Of a DNA stretch of 55,296 nt, positions 8,631 through 16,444 are shown piece by piece. Position 1 is the stretch's first letter, and each line of letters begins with the position of its first letter. The translations under genes and the position numbers were made by a program. The notes beneath the pieces are model-generated. The model was not told the DNA's origin. It saw nothing but the letters and a program-made list of their open reading frames with translations, and did no database searches. The stretch comes from a bacterium (GTDB lineage Bacteria > SAR324 > XYD2-FULL-50-16). The stretch covers positions 1 to 55,296 of the forward strand of contig JAJRZQ010000017.1 in assembly GCA_024275165.1 (NCBI GenBank), written 5' to 3'.

Positions 8631-8734
8631 AGCCTGATTAGAGCAAGACGCGCCGTGGCTTGGCAAGCCTGCTTTAAGCTTGACAGCGTTGCGGATAAAG
8701 CGGAAAGAAAAAGGCAGGCCCCCTATAATATTTT

Positions 8735-8938
8735 AGAGGGGGGAAAACCCCAAAGACCTTTGTCGATGTTGCTTTGTACCCACCATCCATACCCCCAAGC
8801 CTTTGTAGAAAAGAAGACGGCATGGGTGCGCCTGATGATTGCGGACCCCGCTCCAAGGCAAGGCAAGGCATAAAAGAGTTCTTTTTTATGAAAGATACCT
8901 AAGCCCCCGAGCCTACCCGCTCGGGGGCTTTTTTTTTG
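8735..8938 (+). ncRNA. Candidate intergenic small RNA ending in a strong terminator
   Basis: A very strong terminator at 8901-8938 faces right, yet no plus-strand gene lies upstream of it for 1.5 kb: the neighbour to the left is on the minus strand. A TATAAT box at 8724-8729 precedes this stretch, but its -35 region is poor. The first transcribed bases would form a GGGG-AAAA-CCCC hairpin. Inside are three AAGGC repeats. I do not recognise 6S, SRP, tmRNA or RNase P RNA. The 5' end is a guess; only the terminator is firm. Confidence 0.4.
8901..8938 (+). terminator. Rho-independent terminator with 12-bp perfect stem
   Basis: AAGCCCCCGAGC (8901-8912) pairs perfectly with GCTCGGGGGCTT (8919-8930) around the loop CTACCC and runs into a T tract to 8938. 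The minus-strand version lacks a T tract, so it acts on rightward transcripts. Confidence 0.92.
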
Positions 8939-8975
8939 CTTTTTTTTTAAAATCTTATAGTGGGAGGAAATAACC

Positions 8976-9083
8976 ATGAAAGTCTTCATCGCAACCCCCT
9001 TTGCCCTGCTTCGACGCAACTCTTGGAATAACGATGTTTTTCCCCTATCCAGACCGCGGAGGAGAGATGAAATACTTTGCTGA
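8976..9083 (+). CDS. Short upstream ORF (35 aa), possible leader of the MFS gene
   Basis: ATG at 8976 has an excellent GGGAGG site 8 bases upstream and opens a 35-codon frame (MKVFIATPFALLRRNSW...) that ends at TGA 9081-9083, overlapping the first codons of the MFS gene at 9067 in another frame. Such an arrangement can couple or attenuate translation of the downstream gene. It may instead be a fortuitous frame. There is no protein family to match. Confidence 0.4.
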   Translation: MKVFIATPFALLRRNSWNNDVFPLSRPRRRDEILC

Positions 9084-10254
9084 ACTCAACCGCTCCACTT
9101 GGGTTTTGAGTCTTGCCTTAGCCCTGGCCATTACGGGTCAATTGATCCTCTTTTCCGTTTCCAGTCTGGCCGCGATAGAAATGGGCGCCAGCTTGTCACA
9201 GGCGACCTTGCCCTATTTTTTCGGCTTTTTGGGCGCCCTGTTGACCACCTTGCCTTTTTCTTTGGCCATGAGCCGCAGGGGCAGAAAACCTTGGTTTGTC
9301 ATTGCCGCGCTTACAGCCGCCTTGAGCGCTATTATCATGGCCTGGGGCTACGCCTTGGGCAGCCTGTTTTTATTTTTTGTCGGGCAAACCCTTTTTGGTC
9401 TGCAAATGGCCAGCGGCTTTTTTTATCGTTTTGCCGTCTTGGAAAGCGCAGCAAAGGGGCAGGAACAAAAATCCCTGGGCTTTTTGTTTTTCAGCGGCGT
9501 CTTTGCCGCCTTTTTAGGGCCTAATTTAGCCCAATGGAGTCACGGTTGGGAAGGCCAGGGGTACTTGGGCAGCTATTTTTTAATGACCTTGCTTTATTTA
9601 ATCGTGGCAGGGGTTTTAAGTCTGTTGCCTTTAAATATTCCCCCTAAGGTCTTGCTCCCCGTCCCCGTCCCTAGGCATGGGGGGGCTTTGAGGGCTCCCG
9701 GTTTTTTACAGGCCCTAATCGCGGGAATGAGCAGCTACGCGGTCATGACCCTTTTGATGGGGGTGACCCCCATGGCCATGCAGCAGGAGCAATTTGCTTT
9801 TTCTGCCGTTACTTTGGTGATCCAATGGCATATGTTGGGGATGTTTCTTCCCGGTCTCTTGACGGGCCGCTTGCTGGAGAAGTGGGGCGCCGGCCCCTTG
9901 TTGACCTTGGGGGGCTTTATGTACCTCGGCTGTTTTGGCTTAGGCTTTGGGGAGCAAAGCTTTTGGCTTTTTTGGGGGGAACTGTTTTTATTGGGGCTCG
10001 GCTGGAATGTGAGCTATCTGGCTGCCACCAGTTTATTGCAACGATCCCTCCGACCGGGGGAAGCGGGCCTAGGCCAGGGGTTGAACGAAATGGCTATTTT
10101 AAGCGTTAATGCCCTGGTTCTCTTGACCTCAGGCCAACTCATCGCCTTGTTGGGTTGGGGCCATTTGCACTGGTTTATTTTACCCCTGGTAGTCCCGCTG
10201 CTCGTCGTGGGGCTCCAAAGCCAAAAAAAGGAAAAAAAAGGCTGGGCGCGATAG
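9067..10254 (+). CDS. Major facilitator superfamily transporter
   Basis: This 395-aa inner-membrane protein has about twelve hydrophobic helices and the MFS loop 2-3 signature SRRGRKPWFV, so it is a secondary transporter. The substrate cannot be told from sequence. I chose ATG 9067, which has GGAGGAGAG directly upstream, over a longer frame from 9001. The central loop (residues about 190-215) is short and rich in Pro and Val. A 35-codon upstream ORF overlaps its start. The gene is preceded by a terminator at 8938, so it has its own promoter in the short gap. Confidence 0.88.
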   Translation: MKYFAELNRSTWVLSLALALAITGQLILFSVSSLAAIEMGASLSQATLPYFFGFLGALLTTLPFSLAMSRRGRKPWFVIAALTAALSAIIMAWGYALGSLFLFFVGQTLFGLQMASGFFYRFAVLESAAKGQEQKSLGFLFFSGVFAAFLGPNLAQWSHGWEGQGYLGSYFLMTLLYLIVAGVLSLLPLNIPPKVLLPVPVPRHGGALRAPGFLQALIAGMSSYAVMTLLMGVTPMAMQQEQFAFSAVTLVIQWHMLGMFLPGLLTGRLLEKWGAGPLLTLGGFMYLGCFGLGFGEQSFWLFWGELFLLGLGWNVSYLAATSLLQRSLRPGEAGLGQGLNEMAILSVNALVLLTSGQLIALLGWGHLHWFILPLVVPLLVVGLQSQKKEKKGWAR

Positions 10255-10364
10255 ACGCTCTTGCTTTACAGAGGGGGGTTGGTTTTTTTTGCCAGACAGA
10301 CAAACAGCCCGGCTTTGACTATGCTGAGGGTAAAAAAAGGTAGAATCCAACCCCTTCACCTATA

Positions 10365-10402
10365 AAGGAAACTCTGAAAAACGCGGAGATTCCCAGCAAG
10401 CG
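10365..10402 (+). repeat. End fragment of the TTAA-flanked repeat family
   Basis: AAAGGAAACTCTGAAAAACG and the following bases to CCCAGCAAG match the left end of the full elements at 27114, 32550 and 37061. The rest of the element is missing. Directly after it lies a CAAGCGC/GCGCTTG hairpin at 10397-10417. The rest of the 290-base gap before polA holds no gene that I can see. Confidence 0.7.
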
Positions 10403-10544
10403 CTTCCAACGCGCTTGAAAATCCAAGTGGGGGGGCGGATTTCACCCTGGTGGTCTAGCCCCGGTTTGCCGGGCCTCGGGCCGCCTCTTGCCACCCCCTC
10501 TTGCATGGGCTAGGCTAAACTTTTCCTTTTTAGCCCAAGCGACC

Positions 10545-13220
10545 ATGAAACCCAAGCTCTTGCTGGTTGATTCCAGCAGCTATATCTTTCGCGCCTTTTT
10601 TGCCGTAAAAACCGGGCTCACCAACCCCGCCGGGGTGCCCACCAATGCGCTTTTCGGCTTTAAGCAGATGCTGTTGCACCTGTTGCAGGCAGAAAAACCC
10701 ACCCACATCGCCATGGTGTTCGATACCCCTGGCGGCAGTTTTCGTAATCGGCTTTATCCCCTCTACAAGGCCAACCGGAGTGCCCCTCCAGAAGAACTGA
10801 TCCCGCAGTTTCCCTTGATTTTTCGACTCACCGAGTTATTGAACCTGCCGATTTTAAAGCTAGACGACTATGAGGCCGACGACCTGATCGGCAGCCTCGC
10901 CCACCGTTTCAGTAGTGAGGCGGAGGTGGTGATCATCAGCGGGGATAAGGACCTGACCCAGTTGATCAACGATCAGGTGGTAATGCTCGATACCATGAAG
11001 GATTTTCGCTATGGCCCCGCAGAGGTCAAAGCCAAGTTCGGGGTGGGGCCGGAAAAAATTGTGGAGTATTTGGCTCTCATGGGAGATAGTTCCGACAACA
11101 TCCCCGGGGCAGTGGGCATTGGCCCGAAAACGGCGGTCAAGCTTTTTGAGAAATACGGCAGCATTGAGGGAATCTACGCCAACATCGACCAGCTTAAGGG
11201 CAAGCAAAAAGAAAACCTCGAAGCCTTTAAGGAACAGGTCGCCCTTTCCAAGCAACTCACCCAGGTGGTGCTGGATTTAGATTTACCAGTCAGCTTGGAC
11301 GACCTTGCCTTAAAGCCCCCCCAGCAAGAGCCCCTCATCGCCTTTTACCAAGAGATGAATTTTCGCCCCGATGCCTTTGTGCATGCCGCCATTGAGGAAG
11401 AAGGCCCGGTGGACGAATGGGATTACAGCCGCTACCGCGCCATCACGACAGACCTCGACTTGCAAAACCTGCTGGCCGAACTGCAAAATCAAGCACAACT
11501 ATCCTTAGATTTCGAGACCACCAGCCTCTTAGGCGTAGAAGCCCAGATTGTAGGGATTTCCTTCGCCTGGAAGGGGGGCGACCCCGTTTACATCCCCACC
11601 GGGCACAGCACGGGGGAGCAGCTTGCCTTGAACCAAGTTCTAGCGGCGCTAAAACCCCTTTTTGCCGACCCCCAAAAAACCTGGATTGGGCAAAACCTGA
11701 AATATGAACTCTTGGTCTTGGCCAACTATGGTTTAGATTTAGCAGGCAAGCTGGAAGACTCCATGATCCAGTCTTATTTGCTCGATGCCAACAGCCATCG
11801 CCATAACCTGGATGAATTGTCCCGCATCCACCTCGGTCATGAGATGATTCATTTTACCGACCTTTGCGGCAAGGGGAAGAAACAAATCCCCTTTGCTCAA
11901 GTCGGCTTAGAACAAGCCCTGCATTACGCCGCGGAAGACGCCGAAGCGGCGTTGAAAATTCAGGAAATATTATCCCCAAGGCTCAAAGAAGAACAGCTCA
12001 CTGAACTGTACCAAGAGATGGAGATCCCTCTGGTACGCTGTTTGGCTCATTTGGAGCACGAGGGGGTGCGCCTCGATTTGCCCTATTTAGAGCAGCTCAA
12101 GGCCGAACTCTCCGAAGATCGCGACGCCTTGGAACAGGCGGTGTATGAAATCACGGGGGAAACCTTCAACCTCAACTCCACCCAGCAGTTGGGCGAGATT
12201 CTTTTTCAAAAAATGGGGATCACCGAAGCCTTAAAAAAAACCAAAACCGGTTTTTCCACGGACGCAAGCGTCTTAGAAGCCTTAGCCCCCAAGTACGAAA
12301 TCGCCCGCCTGCTTTTAGAACATCGCGGTAAAACCAAGCTGCTCAACACCTACTTAGAGCCCCTACCCAATTTGGTGAGTGAAAAAACAGGACGCGTCCA
12401 CACCAGCTTTAATCAGGTCGTGGCCGCTACGGGTCGGCTTTCTTCTCAAAACCCGAACCTGCAAAACATTCCCATTAAAGGGCAAGACGGGAAAAAGATT
12501 CGCAAAGCCTTTATTCCCGCAGAGGGCTGCAAGCTGGTGAGCGCGGACTACTCCCAGGTGGAGCTGCGCTTTTTGGCGCACCTTTCAGATGATCCGGGCC
12601 TATTGGAGGTTTTTGCCCAGGGGGGCGACATCCACCGCCAAACAGCGGCAGCGATTTTCAACCTGCGACCCGAGCAAGTGAGCCTGGACCAACGGCGCGC
12701 CGCCAAGGCGATTAATTTTGGCATCATCTATGGGATGGGGGCCTATCGTTTGGCCAAAGAAATCAATGTATCCAACAAAGAAGCGAAAAACTTCATCGAG
12801 GCCTATTTTGCTCGCTATCCCAAAATTAAATCCTACATGGATGAAAGCGTTGCCATGGCAAAAAACCAAGGCTTTATCACCACCTTGTTTGGGCGCAAAC
12901 GAAAGATTGAGGGGCTCCATTCCAAAAACCGGATGATCCGCCAGGGGGCGGAACGAGTCGCCATCAACAGCCGGATTCAAGGTAGCGCCGCGGACTTGAT
13001 CAAGCGGGCCATGATTCTTTTGGATCAAGAATTTGCCCAGTTCGGCCCTAAAAACCGGATGATTTTGCAGGTGCATGATGAACTGGTTTTTGAAATCGAA
13101 GAGGCGCGGCTCGATGAGTTGATCCCCATGATCCAACAGCGGATGCAGGGCGCCGCTAAATTAAAAGTGCCCTTGCTAGTTGAAGTCGGTTATGGCAGCA
13201 ATTGGGGAGAAGCCCATTAG
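10545..13220 (+). CDS. polA: DNA polymerase I
   Basis: This 891-aa enzyme fills gaps and removes Okazaki primers. Residues 1-290 form the 5' nuclease (LDDYEADDLIGSLA, GDSSDNIPG). Residues about 310-490 form the 3'-5' exonuclease (LSLDFETT, IGQNLKYE, YAAEDAEA). The polymerase follows with motif A SADYSQVELRFLAH, motif B RRAAKAINFGIIYG and motif C LQVHDELVF. Start ATG 10545 (MKPKLLLVDSSS) fits the family; a longer frame from 10488 is unlikely. One oddity is that the aspartate of the LKYD motif (third metal ligand in the E. coli exonuclease) is glutamate here, while the other acidic residues are kept. Confidence 0.97.
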   Translation: MKPKLLLVDSSSYIFRAFFAVKTGLTNPAGVPTNALFGFKQMLLHLLQAEKPTHIAMVFDTPGGSFRNRLYPLYKANRSAPPEELIPQFPLIFRLTELLNLPILKLDDYEADDLIGSLAHRFSSEAEVVIISGDKDLTQLINDQVVMLDTMKDFRYGPAEVKAKFGVGPEKIVEYLALMGDSSDNIPGAVGIGPKTAVKLFEKYGSIEGIYANIDQLKGKQKENLEAFKEQVALSKQLTQVVLDLDLPVSLDDLALKPPQQEPLIAFYQEMNFRPDAFVHAAIEEEGPVDEWDYSRYRAITTDLDLQNLLAELQNQAQLSLDFETTSLLGVEAQIVGISFAWKGGDPVYIPTGHSTGEQLALNQVLAALKPLFADPQKTWIGQNLKYELLVLANYGLDLAGKLEDSMIQSYLLDANSHRHNLDELSRIHLGHEMIHFTDLCGKGKKQIPFAQVGLEQALHYAAEDAEAALKIQEILSPRLKEEQLTELYQEMEIPLVRCLAHLEHEGVRLDLPYLEQLKAELSEDRDALEQAVYEITGETFNLNSTQQLGEILFQKMGITEALKKTKTGFSTDASVLEALAPKYEIARLLLEHRGKTKLLNTYLEPLPNLVSEKTGRVHTSFNQVVAATGRLSSQNPNLQNIPIKGQDGKKIRKAFIPAEGCKLVSADYSQVELRFLAHLSDDPGLLEVFAQGGDIHRQTAAAIFNLRPEQVSLDQRRAAKAINFGIIYGMGAYRLAKEINVSNKEAKNFIEAYFARYPKIKSYMDESVAMAKNQGFITTLFGRKRKIEGLHSKNRMIRQGAERVAINSRIQGSAADLIKRAMILLDQEFAQFGPKNRMILQVHDELVFEIEEARLDELIPMIQQRMQGAAKLKVPLLVEVGYGSNWGEAH

Positions 13221-13274
13221 CTGCAAGGATTCTCAAGGCTGAAGTTTCCCCTTACTAAATTCAAGGTAAAAACA

Positions 13275-13664
13275 ATGGTGAAGCCCTTTAACTCAAAAAC
13301 CGCGCCTCCAGCCCTGGGGCCTTATTCCCACGGAAGCATCCACCAGGGGGTTTTGTATCTCTCCGGCCAGTTGGGCATCGACCCTCAAACAGGCCAACTC
13401 GCCCCCGGCGGGGTCGCGGCGGAGGCCACCCAGGCCTTAAAAAACCTGACCAATATTTTAGAAGAAGTGGGGGCCGACTTCACCCAGGTGATTCAAACCA
13501 GGCTGTACTTGCTGGACTTGGCTGATTTTGCCGTGGTCAACTCCATCTACGCTCAGATCTTAGGTAACGCCAAACCGGCCCGCACTACCGTTCAGGTGGC
13601 CGGTTTACCCCTTGGCGGTTTGGTGGAGATTGAGATGACCGTCCAATTACAGAATTATTCCTAA
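13275..13664 (+). CDS. ridA: RidA family enamine/imine deaminase
   Basis: This 129-aa protein hydrolyses reactive 2-aminoacrylate and related enamines made by PLP enzymes, and forms a trimer in the cytosol. The N-terminal GPYSHGSIHQG and LSGQLGIDPQTG motifs are classic. The substrate-binding arginine is R103 in AKPARTTVQV, and the conserved acidic residue lies in LVEIEM. The length is standard. ATG 13275 follows an AAGGTAA site. It sits 54 bases after polA and 3 bases before mpl, probably in one transcript. Confidence 0.95.
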   Translation: MVKPFNSKTAPPALGPYSHGSIHQGVLYLSGQLGIDPQTGQLAPGGVAAEATQALKNLTNILEEVGADFTQVIQTRLYLLDLADFAVVNSIYAQILGNAKPARTTVQVAGLPLGGLVEIEMTVQLQNYS

Positions 13665-13667
13665 ACC

Positions 13668-15077
13668 ATGACCCATTACCACTTTTCTGGAATCTGCGGC
13701 ACCGCCATGGCCAGCCTGGCCGTACTACTGAAAAACCGGGGGCAACAAGTCACCGGCAGCGACCAAAACATTTACCCCCCCATGTCCACTTTGTTGGAGG
13801 AGAACAAAATTCAGGTCTTTTCAGGCTATCGCCCCGCTCACCTGCAACCCCATCCGGATTTTGTGGTGTTGGGAAACGCCTTGAGCCGAGGCAACCCGGA
13901 GGTGGAATATGCCTTAAAAGAGCATCTTCATTACCTTTCCATGGCCGAACTCTTAAAAAACGAGTTCATTCGGGGGCGATTGAGCCTTGTCATCAGCGGC
14001 ACCCATGGGAAGTCTTCCACCGCTGGTTTAACCGCCCATCTCTTTGCCCAGGCCGGGCGACCCACGGGGTTTATGATTGGGGGGATTCCTTTAAATTTTG
14101 ACACCTCGGCGCGGGATGTAGCCGCAGGCGGATATTTCGTGGTGGAGGGGGACGAATACGACACCAGTTTTTTTGACAAACGCTCCAAGTTCTTCCATTA
14201 CCTGCCTGACCGCCTGATCATCAACAATATTGAATTTGATCACGCCGATATCTTTAATAACCTGGAAGAAATCAAAAAATCTTTTATCTTGGCCTTGAGG
14301 CAAATGCCGGAAAACGGCCTGATTTTGGTGAATGGAGATGATGAAAACGCGGTGGAGGTGGCTCGTCAAGGCTTTTGCCCCCTGGTTACCTTTGGCCTGG
14401 GCTCTGCCAACGACGCGGTGATTGAAAAGCTGCGTCCCAACCGAGGCGCCATTGGCATGACCTTTACCTTAAATTATGAGGGAGAGGCCCAAGAATACAG
14501 CCTGCCTCTGTTTGGGGAGTTCAATGTAAGAAACGCGACCGCGGTCATCTTGCTGGCCCTGCATGAAGGCCTGAGCCGAACCGAGATTCAGGCGGGGTTA
14601 TCGAGCTACAAAGGGGTAAAACGCAGGCTGGAGCGCCTTACCACAAATGATCAGGTGCGGGTCTTTGACGACTTCGCCCATCACCCCACCGCCATTGCCG
14701 AAACCATCAAGGCCTTGCGCCATGCTTGGCCTGAGGCGAAAATTCATGCGATCTACGAGGCCCGTTCCAACACCAGCGTCCGCAAATTTCACCAGATCAA
14801 GATGGCTGAAGCCTTTATGGACGCGGACCAAATCACTTTTTACAAACTCCACCGAGGAGAAAGCTTACCCCCGGAGAATCGCTTGGATTTAAATCAGGTG
14901 GTCACCGAGCTGGTTCACCAAGGCAAAGAGGCCGCCTACATTGAAGAGATCGAAGAGATTGCCGCCCATGCGCTCCAGCAGGCAAAGCCTGGAGAGCTGA
15001 TTTTGGTCATGAGCCAAGGGGCCTTTGCAGGGCTCGCGCGTCGTTTGGCTCAAGCATTGGACCAACAATATGGCTGA
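13668..15077 (+). CDS. mpl: Mpl, UDP-MurNAc:L-Ala-gamma-D-Glu-meso-DAP ligase
   Basis: This 469-aa Mur ligase attaches recycled tripeptide to UDP-MurNAc, saving peptidoglycan fragments. The N-terminal Rossmann motif HFSGICGTAMASLA and the SDQNIYPPMS block are specific to Mpl rather than MurC. The ATP-binding loop GTHGKSST is at 111-118, EGDEYDTSFFDKRSKF is the Mpl-type central motif, and DDFAHHPTAI follows. The length is normal. It starts 3 bases after ridA, and its stop overlaps the next gene. The lytic transglycosylase at 1.8 kb would supply upstream recycling substrates. Confidence 0.96.
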   Translation: MTHYHFSGICGTAMASLAVLLKNRGQQVTGSDQNIYPPMSTLLEENKIQVFSGYRPAHLQPHPDFVVLGNALSRGNPEVEYALKEHLHYLSMAELLKNEFIRGRLSLVISGTHGKSSTAGLTAHLFAQAGRPTGFMIGGIPLNFDTSARDVAAGGYFVVEGDEYDTSFFDKRSKFFHYLPDRLIINNIEFDHADIFNNLEEIKKSFILALRQMPENGLILVNGDDENAVEVARQGFCPLVTFGLGSANDAVIEKLRPNRGAIGMTFTLNYEGEAQEYSLPLFGEFNVRNATAVILLALHEGLSRTEIQAGLSSYKGVKRRLERLTTNDQVRVFDDFAHHPTAIAETIKALRHAWPEAKIHAIYEARSNTSVRKFHQIKMAEAFMDADQITFYKLHRGESLPPENRLDLNQVVTELVHQGKEAAYIEEIEEIAAHALQQAKPGELILVMSQGAFAGLARRLAQALDQQYG

Positions 15078-16329
15078 ATGGGAAGGGCTAAAGACCCGTC
15101 ACCCCCCCTTGGCGGATCTTTTTGCGCGGCATTGGGAAACCCAACTCCAAGACTTTGCCCCCTTGCTTTTTTCCTGCCGCCCCGCCCAAATTGAACCCCG
15201 ATTTCTGCAAGCCCTTACCCAGTCGTTAAGGCAACAGGGGCGAAACGCCGTGGAATGCCGGCAAATGGTCCGCCAGTTGCAAACTCGGCCCCTCTTGCAA
15301 ACCAGCCACCATGTAACCCCCACCGCGGGCCCCACCTTTTTGACCCTCGACCTTATCGCCTTATCGGGCTTGCCTAAAAAGGAGCGCTTATTGATTGGGG
15401 CCAACTCAGGGGTCGCTTTTTCCAATTCCGCTTGGAGCGGGGCCTTAAGCTATCTCTCCAGCAAGACCACCGACCTTTTGCAAGCAGGCGCGCTCTGCCG
15501 AGAGGCGGAGAAATCCAACGCCACCCGCTTGGCTCAAGGGGTAGAGCAAGAACAACGAATCAGCCTGATCCCTGCCCAGTCGCGGGATCAATTAGTCTAT
15601 GGGGAGCCCTTTCCCCCCCGCGGTTTGGAGGTCTGGCAGGCAGCCCGCCCGGCTTTGCGCGACCTGCTGCCAAAGCCGATAGTGGGCAGCGACTACGCTG
15701 CCTGGGCCACCTTGACGGCCCAAGGGCTGCAAAAAGCGATTTTTCAAGCGGAGATCAATATTTTCGACCTCAATCCGGTTATTGCCCGTTATCTCAGCCG
15801 CCTTTTGCTCGAAGACCCCCATCACCCCCTCTGCGAGCTTTTAAGGCAACCCAGCTTGGAGCTGGAAAAGGCGACGGGGCAGGCCATTACTTTTTTACGC
15901 CCCTATAAAGGGAAAAAATCCTTTAAGGTCGAAAGCCTGCGCTGGAACGGTCAAGCTTTGCGGGGGGAAAAAAGCGGCTCAGAAGCCATGAGCTTGGAGG
16001 AATTATCCCAAGCTCTGCAAAGCGAGCGACTTTGCCCGGGGGTGACAATACTTTTTATGGCCTTGCTGTTTCAGGGGATCAAATGCCTCGGCAGCTTCAA
16101 TCAGGCGGTTTATTTGGCTCAACTGCGAAAGGGCCTGCGGCGGTTGGACCTCTTTCCCTGCCTTGAGCCCTTAGGCGAAGAGATTACCACGGGCCGACTC
16201 TTCTTAGAGGGTCGCCCCTTCATGCCCTTAGATATGGTCTTGCAAGGGCAAAAGCTTTCTTTGGATGATTTTTCTGAAATTCCAATGAGCCGCTTTTGGC
16301 AATATTATGCGGCGAAACTCCAAGCCTGA
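15070..16329 (+). CDS. Hypothetical protein translationally coupled to mpl
   Basis: This 419-aa protein starts at ATG 15070, inside the last codons of mpl, and the overlap suggests coupled translation. It is soluble and Leu/Gln/Arg-rich, without a signal peptide or membrane helix. Notable segments are LLIGANSGVAFSNSAWSG (about residues 110-127) and a C-terminal half with EGRPFMPLDMVL. I recognise no family. Co-translation with mpl hints at cell-wall recycling or a shared need, but nothing in the sequence proves it. It ends 115 bases before the sensor kinase. Confidence 0.75.
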   Translation: MAEWEGLKTRHPPLADLFARHWETQLQDFAPLLFSCRPAQIEPRFLQALTQSLRQQGRNAVECRQMVRQLQTRPLLQTSHHVTPTAGPTFLTLDLIALSGLPKKERLLIGANSGVAFSNSAWSGALSYLSSKTTDLLQAGALCREAEKSNATRLAQGVEQEQRISLIPAQSRDQLVYGEPFPPRGLEVWQAARPALRDLLPKPIVGSDYAAWATLTAQGLQKAIFQAEINIFDLNPVIARYLSRLLLEDPHHPLCELLRQPSLELEKATGQAITFLRPYKGKKSFKVESLRWNGQALRGEKSGSEAMSLEELSQALQSERLCPGVTILFMALLFQGIKCLGSFNQAVYLAQLRKGLRRLDLFPCLEPLGEEITTGRLFLEGRPFMPLDMVLQGQKLSLDDFSEIPMSRFWQYYAAKLQA

Positions 16330-16444
16330 TTTTTTTTATCTCCTTTCCTTTATCCAGAAAAAGGAGGTAATTTATAAAAATACATCGTAGAAATTGTAGT
16401 CTCTAATAAAAAACAAAAACTAAAAAAAATAGGGAATGTAAGCA

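Noticed and set aside
8680-8729. TTGACA at 8680 and TATAAT at 8724 as one promoter
   Set aside because: The spacing is 38 bases, far from the usual 16-18, so they cannot form a single promoter.
15432-15908. 158-codon plus-strand frame inside the gene after mpl
   Set aside because: It is a shadow frame of the longer 419-aa gene in GC-rich DNA, with Arg/Pro-rich composition.
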